Below, in pieces: positions 1-11,221 of a stretch of DNA of 48,020 nt. Within the stretch, counting starts at the first letter, position 1. The number at the start of each line of letters is the position of its first letter. A model generated the notes under the pieces. That model had not been told where the DNA came from. It worked only from the letters and a program-made list of their open reading frames with translations, and searched no databases. Position numbers and translations under genes: made by a program. The DNA comes from Rhodocollybia butyracea (taxonomy: Eukaryota > Basidiomycota > Agaricomycetes > Agaricales > Omphalotaceae), in contig JADNRY010000445.1 of assembly GCA_015501585.1 (NCBI GenBank), positions 1 through 48,020 of the forward strand, given 5' to 3'.

Positions 1-2846
1 TGCCGAGACCTACCCACCGCAAGAAGCAACTCGAATCTTGGAAGAATGTAAGGAGGGCCCAACAGGCCTTGTGGACCGTCTTCTACCGGAAATGCAAAAC
101 TATTCAACAGTGCTGCGGTAAGTAGTATCTTCTCTCTCTGAAGTATAGAATCCAATCTGCGAGCATCATCAGATTGAACTAGGTATGTCCCCGACTCTCA
201 AATCCTATATTTTGACCTAATCTATCCTTTGAGGCGTGAGCAATACTGCAATGATAGAGTACACTCATTCACCGCCGAACACAAACTTGTTGAGCCAGAA
301 CGCACGAAGCCGCTGCTTGTAGACGACGTGGAGAACCTTCTTCGAAATGGCTTGTGGTAAGCCCTGTTTATGGTACACTAAAATCATACAGAGACGAATG
401 GGTACGTGTGGATTGTCTACTATTGGTAAACATCGACCGAAGTGTTTTCGTGTAGGAGTTTGCTGGATGGATGCCAAGCTCCGGATGTCGATTGGGAAGA
501 AATACGTCGCATCGCTATCTCCCAGCTTGTAAGCCGCTTCCACATGGCCTTCTAATGCGCCTCTTGATCTACCCTTGTGTCATGTTCTAGGACGAAACGA
601 CCTATATTTATGAAGCTTGGCATACGGATTCCGAATATTTTATCAATGGCTTCACTGAGCGAGCTCAGAGCACAGTACTCACTCCACAGGCTATAGAGGC
701 AACGAAAAACAATATGTGGTTGCACGACCTTCAACCTAAAGCAGATGCGTATCGCTCAAGACTGCATCTCCTCCATGTAAGTTTTGTTCTCTCATAATCC
801 ATTGTCCCTTACTCATGTTAGCTACCCTTTCCAATCTAACAGTTTGCGCGCGCCCAATGGGCCCTCGCAGTGTCTTTATTTGACGAATTGGAGCGGCGAG
901 GTTTGAGAAAAAACAGCTGCAATTGAGGCGGCGTATAAAACCGATCCCCAATTGAAGTGGCGGATGGTTGGATTGGCTGCAATGACTGTGACATATACGT
1001 TCAAGATAGCATCGCGTACCAGCCAAGTCCTCTCCGCACTGCCTGCGTTTTCCAAGTACTTCAAGAGATATCGGGTGAGTGGTTTCAGTTCAAAATGATG
1101 TACAAAGCTCTGATGTGTTTACTACAGAGCTTGGACCAGGGTCTCCTCCACATCGAAGCCGACTACGCTTATATCCGCGCCCACCCTTTTCCCCGAAATG
1201 CGATTGACGAGCTTATTGTTAAAACTTGTGCCGGGAACCGTACGCTAGAATTTTCTCTTGTGCAGATTAAAGAGCACTTGGTGAGTTTGATGAAATCACC
1301 AATGAAGAACTTGAAGTTTAGTTATCTCCTCATTCAGCGTAAATTTCCCAAAGAGGCGTTGAAATTCGATGATGTCGCTTGGCGCGAGATCGGTGAATAC
1401 CTCGTTGGTGCGTTTGACCTTTTTTTTTGTGTAAGCTTACCTTGGCGATATTCACGTTTGGATAGTAACGCATTTTTTTTGATGAGTTCTGTTCGTCACT
1501 TTTTGGACGCCGTCTACATGAAGCCGCTGCTGAAAGCAAATCCATGTCTGATTCCTCCCTCGACCTTGTCTTTTCCCAAGTTGCTTTCATGTCCCGTTCC
1601 GCTCTCGAGGTTCACATCTCGCCCCACTTCAACTCCTTTCATTGGAACTACGGTATTTGCCGTGGAATCGTTGAAGGCATGTTTTCTGCTTGGTTGAAGG
1701 CGATCTTCAACCCTAGACTAACGGATGAGTTTGTCCGCTATCATGTGCATCAGAAAATGCACCACCAGTACATGACTGTTGACGCTGGCCATAACCTAAA
1801 CATGTGTCTCGATAAGTCGTGGTTTGAGGCGGATGCTTGGTTGATGACGAATGCGATGAAGCTGGATTCAAACTCGCTTTCCGCGACTGTACTTGGCTCC
1901 ATTGCGGGGAAAGGAACAGTAGCGAGGATGTTCGGATTATATGATGTTGAGGACAAGAATAGACCGAGTTGGGGGAATAAAATGAAGTTGTTGCAACGCA
2001 TAAAAGCAAAAGCTAGGGTTGCCAGGATCGAGCCAGAACAAAAAAAGTTTGAGCCTCAACCTTCTCTCCTTGTTGCAAGTCCTTTGGATTCTGCTGTTCA
2101 GTCGGGGCATGCTTACAACGCAGAGAACCTGGGCATGGCCAAAGAGAAATCCAAGACTCGACCATCTGTTATGATTATTAACGAACCTGAGGAAAGTAGG
2201 AGTAGTAAAAAAGAACTCGACGACAAAGAGAACTTGCAAGACGATGAAGATGTCCCACTTCCCGAGTTCCTACCAGCGAACTTCAAGCTTCAGAAAAAGG
2301 TTCACAAGGTATGTGCTTGAAGCCTTTCTACTTTCCGCTAGAAAACTTTCGTGAACAACTCATCCAGATCTTTCAACGTATACTCGAAGACGACGACATC
2401 GCTGACCAACTCGGTCCCAATACTCCTAAAAAAGGTCAAGTCCGTTGGGATGACTTTGAAAAAGTTGGTTGAAGTCCACTTCATTCCCTTAATAATGATA
2501 ACCTCTCTTCATTACAGGCTATGAAACGAGTTGGGTTTGATATTGTACAAACTGCTGGGTCCTCTGTACGGTTTGACCCACCTGCGAAGACAGCTAGGCC
2601 TATCACTTTCCATCGGGTGAGTGATAACCTAGCTCGAGTGTTCCTTGAATCTCTTCTAACTAGCTGCACTTATTCAACAACCGCATCCTGATTCCTTGCT
2701 TAGTCCGTTCCTGATTAAATGGTGCGTGAAACTGAGATAGTATTGATTTGGTCTACTGATTCTTCACATAAAGGATTGGTGGACGTCTGAACCGTTGCTA
2801 CGGCTGGACGACGGCGACTTTCTTACTTGCACCAAGCTCCGAGTAA
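1..2846 (+). CDS. Unknown multi-exon fungal protein with C-terminal HicA-like domain (5' partial, damaged)
   Basis: The window begins inside this gene. I read 12 exons: 1-117, 258-356, 456-528, 591-776, 843-1074, 1128-1280, 1338-1407, 1524-2308, 2368-2463, 2518-2616, 2681-2721, 2774-2846 (stop TAA 2844-2846). Most of the protein is not recognisable; exon 8 holds a conserved-looking block (FHWNYGICRG) and then a Lys/Glu-rich linker. The last ~75 residues fit the HicA/dsRBD-like order: helix (KAMKRVGF), strands (GSSVRF, ITFHR), helix (GRLNRCYGW). The position after GS that is the catalytic His in bacterial HicA is Ser here, so RNase activity is doubtful. Two lesions: exon 5 is one base too long, probably the six-A run 908-913, and intron 10 ends in AA (2679-2680) instead of AG although the reading frame resumes exactly at 2681. 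It may be a decaying gene or contain sequencing errors. Confidence 0.65.
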
Positions 2847-3122
2847 GACGGTGCTATCGTGATTGTTTTTTTTTTTGCTTCTACCTTGCTTGCTAGATCC
2901 ACTTGCTCCTATCGCATCAATGGAATAATGTACATACAAATTATACCCCCACTATCCAATATATATGCTGGGAAATTTGAGATGGGGTTACTAACTTAAC
3001 TGCATTGAACTCAAAATATTGCTATCCCTCCTCTATCCAAGATGATTGTTGCAAGAATTTGTTCACAAAATTAACAGAATTATACAACGCGCAAGCTAAT
3101 AGAGGTCTTCATCGGAATCGTA

Positions 3123-4361
3123 TCAATACCCCCGGTGCTTGTAATGGTAATCTTCGCTATCATTGCTATCATCGTCACTATCACCGTCGCCGTCGCTACC
3201 ATCATCATATCCTCCACCGTAACTATTGCGCATCTGGAAACTTTCATTACCGTAGTCAACCCAGTGGCCAAAGGAACTTTCCTCACCACAATCGAGCCCG
3301 ATTTCCTTTCCTGTCGCATCCTTCCTGGCTCGTACGGCCCAGAAGGCAACAGAAACCGCCATTCCAGTCCCATGACCCTTGCGTTGATACAAACTTCCAT
3401 AGTTGACACGTAGGCTCAGGATACCCTCGAACAACTCGCTGAGCTTGCCATTGTCATTCTTCGTCCAAAACGCGAGTCATTCGAAATTCTCCTTTAGAGG
3501 ATTGGATTCCACACCCAGAGTCCCGCAGACTCAAATTCCCAAGAACGCCAGGAATTCCCGTGGTAGGAGTTCCAATAAATTTTCCTTGCTGAATTGCAGT
3601 GTATGAGACCTTGTCTACCGATTCCACATTCTCGATGGCAATATCGTAGGGCTCGTCGGAAAAAGGGTCAGCAAAGCATACAGACGACAAAGAGCCTGAA
3701 CCCGACGTTTGACGGGAAAGGTCTGGGATAGCACATTGGGCAGTGAAGTCTGGCTTTGCTTGATATTTCAAGATTGTCTTGTAGAGGTTCTCGTACTGAG
3801 GTTGTGAAGTGCCTTTAGGAAGATAGACACTGGATAGGAAAGGCAGTTCCACCACATAAATATCAAACTTTCCAGAAAAGATTGAAGATCGACCGACATC
3901 GCCATCGTCGATGTCATGAGGCGACTGGAGATACGCGTCAATTTCATCAGAGGTGGTAGTGTATGCCAAACTTACCAGTTCGTCAACGTTCGTAACATCA
4001 TCTGTTATGTCCGAGTTTCGCGACTGAAGTTCGTGTGTTCTAAGGTAAAAAGCTTAGTACAGAATTTTCTGATCAATGGTGGGTTGGTACCTTGGCCGAC
4101 TGATCAGGCTGCGCATCCTCGGCTGCGGTGTCCTTTGTAGATTCTTTACGACCGCGTTTAGAAGCATGCTCCTTGGCTGAGGTTTCAGCACCTGAGTTTG
4201 CACGCGTCCTTTTGTTGCCTGAGCTAGAAGCAGTCGTGTTGGTGGTGGCAGTAGCAGGCTGGGACGTTTTTTTTAGTTTGTCTTTTCTGTGCAGATGATT
4301 TCTAGAACAAGACACATTCATATTAGAACGAAAAGGCATTGAAAAACTCACGGGAGCCATG
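3123..4361 (-). pseudogene. Duplicated unknown gene, copy A: N-terminal part frameshifted
   Basis: This is the paralogue of the gene at 5397-6448, with the same plan: a three-codon first exon (4353-4361, ATG GCT CCC then GTGAGT), a Lys/Thr/Ser-rich exon, then a long exon. At least three single-base insertions break it relative to copy B: an eight-T run at 4266-4273 (seven in B), one extra base just after the second intron (about 4000-4040), and four T instead of three near 3466. Its C-terminal part, in contrast, is the better preserved one: it keeps a 20 bp block missing from copy B and a Trp where B has a stop, ending in a Gly/Asp/Tyr-rich tail. No family is recognised. A TATAAAAAGG box lies at 4434-4443, about 73 bp upstream of the ATG. 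Confidence 0.6.
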
Positions 4362-4433
4362 ATATAGAGTAATTGAAGTTCGAGGGTGATGACGGTAAAT
4401 ATCAGAGGATGAAAAGACCAGAGTTTGTCGCGA

Positions 4434-4443
4434 ACCTTTTTAT
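4434..4443 (-). promoter_or_regulatory. TATA box of copy A
   Basis: On the minus strand this reads TATAAAAAGG, about 73 bp upstream of the ATG at 4361. The homologous place upstream of copy B (6523-6532) reads GTGTAAGAGG, so the box is lost there. Confidence 0.5.
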
Positions 4444-4811
4444 ACCCAGTGGGGTCAAAGCTGGTCAAAGCTGACGGTCAAGTGACAGAGACAAAAGCAA
4501 TCTTTTTGTTGAATTTATCTGTGGCCCTGGTCCTCCCTGGTCTTGTCCGCGTATGTCTCAATTACTTATTGTTATTCAATCTAGCTAGCCGGCAGAATTT
4601 CAAGCTTCAGCGCTTCAGCTTTCACAGCGATAATAGGATTCCCCAATTGGGATAAAAAAGACGAACAAGCGCTTTGGTTTTAGCGCTCATACTTCTTTGC
4701 TCAGCACTTTCCAGTTGTGCCTTCGTCAATTCGAAAGGCAGTTCGACATCCGTCTCATCTTTCTGAGTTTGTAATACAGCGAAGGAAGGTCTCCAAATTT
4801 TAACCTCCAAG

Positions 4812-5111
4812 ATGTCCTGTGCAGCACCTATCAGAGCTCGTATGTGCAATCCATTTTCAATCCATTATCCGATTCCAAAATTGAACTAATCACTTAAAAC
4901 CTTCAAACACTGAACAGTATATTTGTGTGATGTTAAGAATTCAGGTAAGTTATTCAAGAGTGAAGAAGATCTTTACTCATGAGAATAATCCTCTGGCAGG
5001 AGCTCACCGTGCTCTGCTTTAGTAAACAAACCGTCACCACCTACGTTCATCGCACGACTAACGTATCGCCCGAATTCCGCGGAAAGTTTGCAATTAAACA
5101 AGCGCCAGACT
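4812..5111 (+). pseudogene. Truncated GST relic (unit A)
   Basis: This is the 5' portion of the GST gene duplicated with unit A. It keeps the start (ATG 4812, MSCAAPI-), the first intron donor, the 27 bp micro-exon at about 4918-4944 and the second intron ending GGCAG at about 5000. The reading frame is then destroyed: a block of about 28 bases is missing where the intact copy encodes RILATAALA, a TAG follows immediately, and homology stops near 5111 where unit B begins. It cannot make a GST. Confidence 0.75.
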
Positions 5112-5396
5112 AATTCTCCAAATATTACTATTCCTCCTCTATCCATCTAAGATGGCCATCGAAGAATTTGTTCACAAAATCAACAGAATCGGTACAGCAG
5201 GCAAGCTAATGGAGATATTCATCGGAATCGTAGCCATATGGGTTCTCATCAGAATCATAACCATACCCTCCGTGTCTACAATTGTAATGGTAGTCCTTGC
5301 TATCATCGTCATATCCTAGCATGTCCTCCACCGTAACTATTGTGCATCTGGAAGCTTTCGTTACCGTAGTCAACCTAGAGGCCAGAGGAACTTTCC

Positions 5397-6448
5397 TCAC
5401 CACAGTCGAGCCCGATTTCCTTTCCTTCCGTATCTTTCCTGGCTCGCACGGCCCAGAAGGCAAAAGATCCCACCATTGCACTCCCATGACCCATAGTTGA
5501 TACGTAGATTCATGACGCCCTCGAACAACTCGATGAGCTTGCCATTGTCATTCTTCGTCCAAACGCGAGACATGCGAAATTCTCCCTTAGAGGATTGGAT
5601 TCCACACCCAGAGTCCCGCAGACTCAAACTCGCATAAACGCCAGGTATCCCCATGGTTGGAGTTCCAAATTTTTTTCCTTGTTGAGCTGCAGTGTATGAG
5701 ACACTGTCCACTGATTCCATGTCCTTGATGGCAATATCGTAGGGCTTATCGGAGAAAGGGTCAGCGAAGGCTACAGACAAGAAAGAGCCTGAGCCCGACG
5801 TTTGACCGGAAAGGTCTGGGATAGCAGATTGGCCACTGAAGTCTGGCTCTGCTTGATATGTCAGGATTGTCTTGTAGAGGTCCTCGTACTGAGGTTGCGA
5901 CACGCCTTTGGGAAGATAGACACTGGATAGGAAAGCCAATCCCATCGCATAAATATCAAACTTCCCAGAAAAGATTGAAGATTGACCAGCATCGCCAGCT
6001 TCGATGTCATGAGAAGACTGGAGATACGCGTCAATTTCATCAGAAGTAGGAGGGTATGCCAAACTTACCTGTCCGTCAACGCTCATAACATCATCTGGTT
6101 CATCCGAACCTCCGACTGGAGTGAGTGTGCTCTAAGGAAAGCTTAACACGGGAAATTTCGATTAATGGTGGGTTAGTACCTTGGCTGACCGATCAGGCTG
6201 CGCACCCTCAGCTGCAGTGTCCTTCTTAGACTCTTTATGACCGCGTTTAGGTGCATACTCCTTGGCTGAGGTTTCAGCACCTGAGTTTGTACGTGTCCTT
6301 TCGTTGTCTGAGGTAGAAGCAGTCGTGTTGGTAGTAGTAGCAGGCTGGGACGTTTTTTTGCTTTGTCTTTTCTGCGCAGAGGATTTCTAGAACAAGACAT
6401 GTTCATATTGGAGCGAAAAGGCGTTGAGGAAAAACTCACGGGAGCCAT
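5397..6448 (-). CDS. Duplicated unknown gene, copy B (N-terminal part intact, C-terminal part lost)
   Basis: Three exons: 6440-6448, 6180-6386, 5397-6131. They give about 316 residues: a basic, Ser/Thr-rich N-terminal region (KRQSKKTSQPATTTN), then a compact region with repeated Gly/Ser/Phe motifs (SSIFSGKFDIYAMG, SLRDSGCGIQSSKG). No domain is recognised. Compared with copy A it lacks 20 bp near 5503, which shifts the frame and ends the protein at 5397. The original downstream frame also has TAG (near 5382) where copy A has TGG, and it continues as a relic to about 5206 (YGYDSDE tail). The protein is therefore C-terminally truncated. It is divergently transcribed from the GST at 6914. The start is chosen because both copies keep MAP plus the splice donor. 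Confidence 0.6.
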
Positions 6449-6913
6449 GATATAGAGTATCTGAAGTTCGAGGGTAGTGAAGGTAAATATCAGAGGATGA
6501 AAAGACCAGACTTTGACGCGAACCTCTTACACCCAGTGGGGGTCAAAGCTGGTCAAAGCTGGTCAAAGCAAGGGTCAAAACGACAGAGACAAAAGCAATC
6601 CTTCTGTTGTGTTCATCTCTTGTCCGCGCAAGCGCAAGCGCATGTCTCAGTTAGTTATTCTGGCCAGCCGGCAGAATTCCGAGTTTCGGCTTTCACAGCA
6701 ACAATAAGACCCAATTGGGATAAAAAAGTCAAATAAGCGCTTTGGTTCTGCTGAGCGCTCATCATGCTTCTTTACTCAGCACTACACTTTCATCAAATCA
6801 TAATGGCGCCATTCCAGTTGTGTTTTTGTCAATTCGAAAAGCAGTTCGGCGCTGTCTTATCTTTCTGAGTTTGTAAGACAGCAAAAGAAGGTCTCTAAAG
6901 TTTAACCCCCAGG
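6449..6913. promoter_or_regulatory. Shared intergenic region between copy B and the GST
   Basis: This 465 bp region separates two divergent starts. It contains three close copies of GGTCAAAGC around 6541-6570 and a CCAAT-like/TATA-like stretch (CCAATTGGGATAAAAAAG, about 6711-6728) that is also conserved in unit A (about 4643-4660). Conservation between the copies is the only support for a regulatory role. Confidence 0.35.
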
Positions 6914-7839
6914 ATGTCTTCTGCAACACCTATCGGAACTCGTACGTTGCATTACATTATCCGATCCCAAAGCTGAACCAATCGAACAGTATATATGTAT
7001 GATGTTAAACATCCAGGTAAATCAATCGAGAATGAAGAAGATCTTTACTCATGAAAACAATCCGTTGGCAGGAGCTCACCGCGCCCTGCGAATCCTCGCA
7101 ACCGCTGCTCTAGCAAACAAAACCGTCACGATTGACCCCTCCTACACCCATCGCACGACTAACGTATCGCCCGAATTCCGCGAAAAGTTCCCAATCGGAC
7201 AAGCGCCAGCATTCGAAACCCTGGATGGTGAATACATCTCGGAAGGAAGTGCGATTGCACTTTACATTGCTTTGAAATCTCCAGAGAGCGGACTCCTCCC
7301 AAGCGACCCAGTAGGTCAGGCTTTGGTCGCTCAGTGGCAGGGATTTATTGATTTCTCGGTGCTCGGCAACCTGTGAGTAATTACATCCTTGCTTACTTCA
7401 CCCGGGCCAGAATAACATATCTCACTGAACAAATAGTATTTTCGTCTACGGAAGTCTCGGTGGTCACAACGGAGAAGTACCTCCTGTGTATGTTCAAAAG
7501 AAATATGCTGCTGCCGTCGACGCATTGGCGAAGCTGGACGTTCTTTTCGCCCGAAAGGAAGCGCAAAATGAACCTGCTTTCCTGATTGGCGATCGTGTCA
7601 CACTTGCTGATATTGCCGTCGTTTCTGGACTGGTGCGAGGATATCAAAGCCTCTATGATAAGTTCGTGCTTTCCCTAATTCTAATCTGCAGTATATTGAA
7701 TAATACGATAACCAGATCGATACAAGAGAAATACCCACACGTTATGAAGTACACCAAGAGCATTCTTGCCATCCCGGAAGTCAAAGGTGTCTATGGCGAG
7801 GTCAAGTTCGCCGAAGTATCTCCCTTGAAGCTCGTATAA
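6914..7839 (+). CDS. Glutathione S-transferase family protein (eEF1B-gamma-like GST fold)
   Basis: Five exons (6914-6941, 6990-7016, 7072-7372, 7437-7661, 7716-7839) give an unbroken 234-residue protein, the usual length of a cytosolic GST. The N-terminal thioredoxin-like half starts MSSATPIGTLYMYDVKHPGA and keeps the cis-Pro turn (GQAPAFE) and the SGSAI-type glutathione contact (EGSAIALYIA). The C-terminal helical half carries the capping motif (GDRVTLADI). Overall it resembles fungal GSTs related to the N-terminal domain of elongation factor 1B-gamma. The start at 6914 with a 27 bp second exon is preferred because it restores a normal GST N-terminus; the alternative ATG at 6999 would translate the second intron (7017-7071). 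The expected role is glutathione-dependent conjugation or reduction in the cytosol; the substrate is unknown. Confidence 0.85.
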
Positions 7840-8041
7840 AGCTTTTTCAACTATGAGATACTAAATAGTGATCCAAGTTGGTAATTCCTACGACCAGATA
7901 AATTACATATCTTCGAAGCTTCGTCTTAGACTAAGTCTTAGGCGACGTAGAGCCTGCACGCTACGCTACAGCGCTTATTGAACGACCTCGAGGCCATCGT
8001 GATTATGTAAAACTTCGTTGTAACTTGACCAGCCATCTGAC

Positions 8042-9059
8042 TTGCTCCAACACACTCAGGTGTCCGACACCGACAGTACTAATTTCTCAATCGATTCGCG
8101 TCCATATTGGAAACTTGGAGTTGAAAAATCGAAATCGTATCTTCTATCCGCAAGAAGCTCTAAGAACGGTCCTCAGGCTGCTATGTCGACATACCCTAGA
8201 CACAATACATTTTATCAGGAGTACAATTACAGAGTATTCCTAGTAAGCGTTTTGCGTAAGCATGGTATTGAGAATCTTGATATTCTTGTCCAGGTGGATG
8301 GAATGTTGTATCGGATACCATTGGATATCCTTGCAGCCGAATGCGACATCTTCCAAGCTATGATGGAGCTGCCACAACCTTCCTCTGATGATGATTCAGA
8401 GGAAGGTCTGTCAGATCAGAATCCTATTCGCCTTGATGGTGTCTCGCGCAACGAGTTTGAACAGCTTCTACGAATACTTTGTCCTCCGTGAGTCAAGATA
8501 TCATACATAAACTATCCCTTTGCATTGACTTTTCCGTCTATATCCAGCCAAAGCTATAGAGAATCACCTCCTCAGCTCTCGTTCCTTCAGCTGGTGTCGG
8601 TTTTGAAACTGGCAGACCAGTGGTGCATGGATGCAGTCAAGGAACACGTTGTTTTGAACATAGATCAATTCGATGTTGATCCTGTCGATAAGATTGTTCT
8701 GGCAAGGAAATTCAATGTTCGGTCATGGCTTACGCCCTCCTTTAATAGGATTGTCCAACGCTCCACGCCGCTCACCAAATATGACTTGGATAAGTTGGGA
8801 GCAGAGACGTTGTTGAAACTGGTCGAGTTTCGAGATCGACTTCGGTGTGACCGCCGGGGTACATGGACTATAGGTACTAAAAGAGAATATATGCCGATAG
8901 ACTTTGCGGAGGTGATAGAAGCGGAACTGCCAGACTTCCCTCGTATGCTCTTCAGTAGTCGCTCCTCATTTATATCTTTTGACGAATGGTCTATTAGAGC
9001 CATCTGCTGCTGCTACTGTTGCTACTCCTGATGCTGCTCCTGCTCCCGATTCCCCTTAG
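8042..9059 (+). CDS. BTB/POZ domain protein A
   Basis: Four exons (8042-8242, 8294-8487, 8548-8942, 8998-9059) give 283 residues without a break. The BTB domain covers about residues 58-150: YNYRVFL, VDGMLYRIPLDILAAE, then the D/L-rich strand QNPIRLDG and FEQLLRILCPP. After it comes the conserved helical region of agaricomycete BTB proteins (LKLADQWCMDAVKEH, KIVLARKFNVRSWL). The tail is Ala/Pro-rich (last exon). BTB proteins dimerise and often serve as substrate adaptors for Cullin-3 ligases; no second recognition domain is seen, so its partner is unknown. Intron positions match BTB B and C nearby. The last intron is supported because it leads into a TAG after PDSP; reading through would end in a Cys-rich tail at 9031. 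The start is uncertain; a downstream ATG near 8182 is possible. Confidence 0.8.
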
Positions 9060-9819
9060 TTAAAAACAGAAACATCAGTCTTGAACAAGCTATGTACCGA
9101 GCACTCTTCATGACTGAACACATTTTCTCAAGATCTAAAAGTTCTTCCTGACGGTGACCAAATTCTCTTTAGACCTTACTCGTTCCGCTAGACACGATGG
9201 GCTTCAGGGAAGCACTGAGAAAAGGAAATGTTTATACGTGCAGTGAGTTCATCGTATCAACTTGGTAGTTGAGCAGAACCTATCCTTTATCCACCTTCCG
9301 TATGGTTATTCCAGATTTTGCGTTGCGTTCCTATTCGTTTTCACTGCCCACGATGCTATTCATCCATTTCATCGACACACCCAAGTCAAAGGAAATGTTT
9401 TCTCAGCGTGAATCAGCCGTGGCCCGTGATGCCAGAGCTTTGCCGCTTGGTTTCCACAGCCGGCCTATGATAAGTTTTCTGTGATTCCATCCGGAAACTC
9501 TTTGTCTCCCCATGTTCACAGGCGGGTAGTGCAAACTTTAGGAAATTCTTGTTAGCTGAGTTACTACATGTCCGTAGCAGCAGCCTTACCTGCGATACTG
9601 GCTTCAAGTAGTAATCTGCTAGGATCGGCATTACATCCGTGCCAGGCGAATGACTTCAGCAGTTTTCTTCAAGACGGCTAGCCCTAGTTCAGCCCACTTG
9701 ATTACTGACGCTTTATCACAACTTCATCGATTCTGGCCTCAGGGGAATCATGTGTAGAGTCACTATCACTTGTTGGCCACATTGCAACCACATGTTATGC
9801 GCAGTTTTCCTTCGCCCCA

Positions 9820-10813
9820 ATGTCCTCCCAGTCGAATAATAATCAAGCAGCATCCGATTCTGCTACGGGATTGGAACCTTTTACTTTCCTTGAAAGTATT
9901 CTCCCAAACGCAGAGAACCAGGTTCTCAATAAGGCAGCAGAGCCAACTCTTCGAGATGACACTTTCTATTACCATTTCAGAGTCTTCAAGGTGACTGCGA
10001 TCGGGTGCTATCATCTATGCTCTGTTGACATTTGTTCAGGTTGATGGATATATGTTCCAGATACCGCTAGTGGTATTTGCTGCGGAGTCGCCGATTTTTC
10101 GCGATATGTTAGAATTTCCCGTGTCCTCGACGCAGGAACCGGAGGGTTCAAGCGATTCGAACCCAATTTGTCTGGATGGTATTTTGAGGGAAGACTTTCG
10201 ACAGCTTCTAAGAGTCCTTGGTCCCCCGTGAGTAAAAATGTCCCTCTGGAAACTGTCTACGATGTAAACGCTCTTCTAACTTCTAGGACGACATTCAACC
10301 TCCAACCGCCGAATCTGTCATTCAACGAGTGGGTATCGGTTCTGAAACTCGCAGATCTGTGGTGTATGGACGCGGTGAAGAAGCATGCCATGTCAACCAT
10401 GTGTGGCCTGCCTGACGTCGATCCTGTTGAGAAAATCGTTGTCGCGCGGAGATATGGAATCCGGTCATGGCTCTCACCCGCTTTCAATGCAATTCTCCGG
10501 TGCGACGAGTCGCTTTCGGAGCGTCATTTGGAGCGTTTGGGTGCACCAACTTTTTTTTGTCTAATCCGACTCCGGGATCGTCTTGAGCCACGGTACAAGG
10601 AACCTGGCAGCAATACTGTCATTAATAGTGCCAAAGTTGCTAAGGCTGCCAAGGCTGCCATGGTTGACAAAAACTGGAGACTCGGTACATCCAGAGAGGC
10701 AGTCTCTGTCGATTTCACCCAAGCGATCGAAGAAGAGCTTCCTGACTTCCAACGTATGTCTTATCCTTTCTATCAAGGCAGCATCATCAATGAATCTACC
10801 AGAAAAATCATGA
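9820..10813 (+). CDS. BTB/POZ domain protein B
   Basis: Exons 9820-9990, 10040-10227, 10287-10753 and a short last exon from about 10803 to a stop at 10811-10813, giving about 278 residues. The BTB core is FYYHFRVFK, VDGYMFQIPLVVFAAE, SDSNPICLDGILREDFRQLL; the conserved C-terminal part has LKLADLWCMDAVKKHA, ARRYGIRSWLSPAFN and DFTQAIEEELPDFQ. It differs from copy C by an Ala/Lys-rich insertion (AKVAKAAKAAM) before RLGTSREAV. The last intron (10754-10802, 49 bp) is assigned because copy C has the same CAG, two codons, TCATGA arrangement; without it the frame would run to 11022. The start MSSQSNN is shared with copy C. Confidence 0.8.
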
Positions 10814-11221
10814 ATATGATCTTTCAGGCACTAGGAGGCAAGACTGGCAACATTCATCGTGATAAAAACGCAGGAGAGTTCCAGTATATGGCTGAGTATA
10901 CGAAGTACAAAGTATGTAAACCATATGTAGAATGTAGGCCATGGACCCTAGCTGAAGATTCATTGACTTCGGTCGACTCGTTTGAAGTTTGGACTGACAT
11001 TGTCGAAGCTTTTTCGTCCTGACTTTCGTTTGTATTACCAAGTCAGTATGAGAGTCAGCAGTGCATTGAATTTGAGTTGACAGAGAAGTAACTGAGCTGA
11101 ACGAATGAGTGGAGCAAACGATAAAGGTAAAAGCGAGTAAAGGTTCGTGTAAAGAGAGGGAGGCAGAGTCGTAGAGACTAGAAACTAGAAGATTAATGAA
11201 TGAACTCAATAGCATATGGAA

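Larger units (their letters stand above)
3005..7200. repeat. Tandem segmental duplication of a divergent gene pair
   Basis: Two adjacent units are collinear: unit A about 3005-5111 and unit B from about 5112 to 7200. Each begins with the 3' end of a minus-strand gene (shared words such as the ATCGGAATCGTA run near 3112 and 5221), continues through its start (4361 and 6448), a shared intergenic region (CCAATTGGGATAAAAAAG at about 4644 and 6712) and into the 5' part of a plus-strand GST gene (ATG 4812 and 6914). The switch from the truncated GST of unit A to the start of unit B is near 5111. Divergence is roughly one base in eight by eye, so the event is not recent. Confidence 0.85.

Noticed and set aside
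6999..7071. Alternative GST start at 6999 with MKKIFTHENN-type N-terminus
   Set aside because: The stretch 7017-7071 has a GT donor and AG acceptor, and removing it joins the first two exons into a normal GST N-terminus; the truncated copy at 4812 shows the same splice sites.
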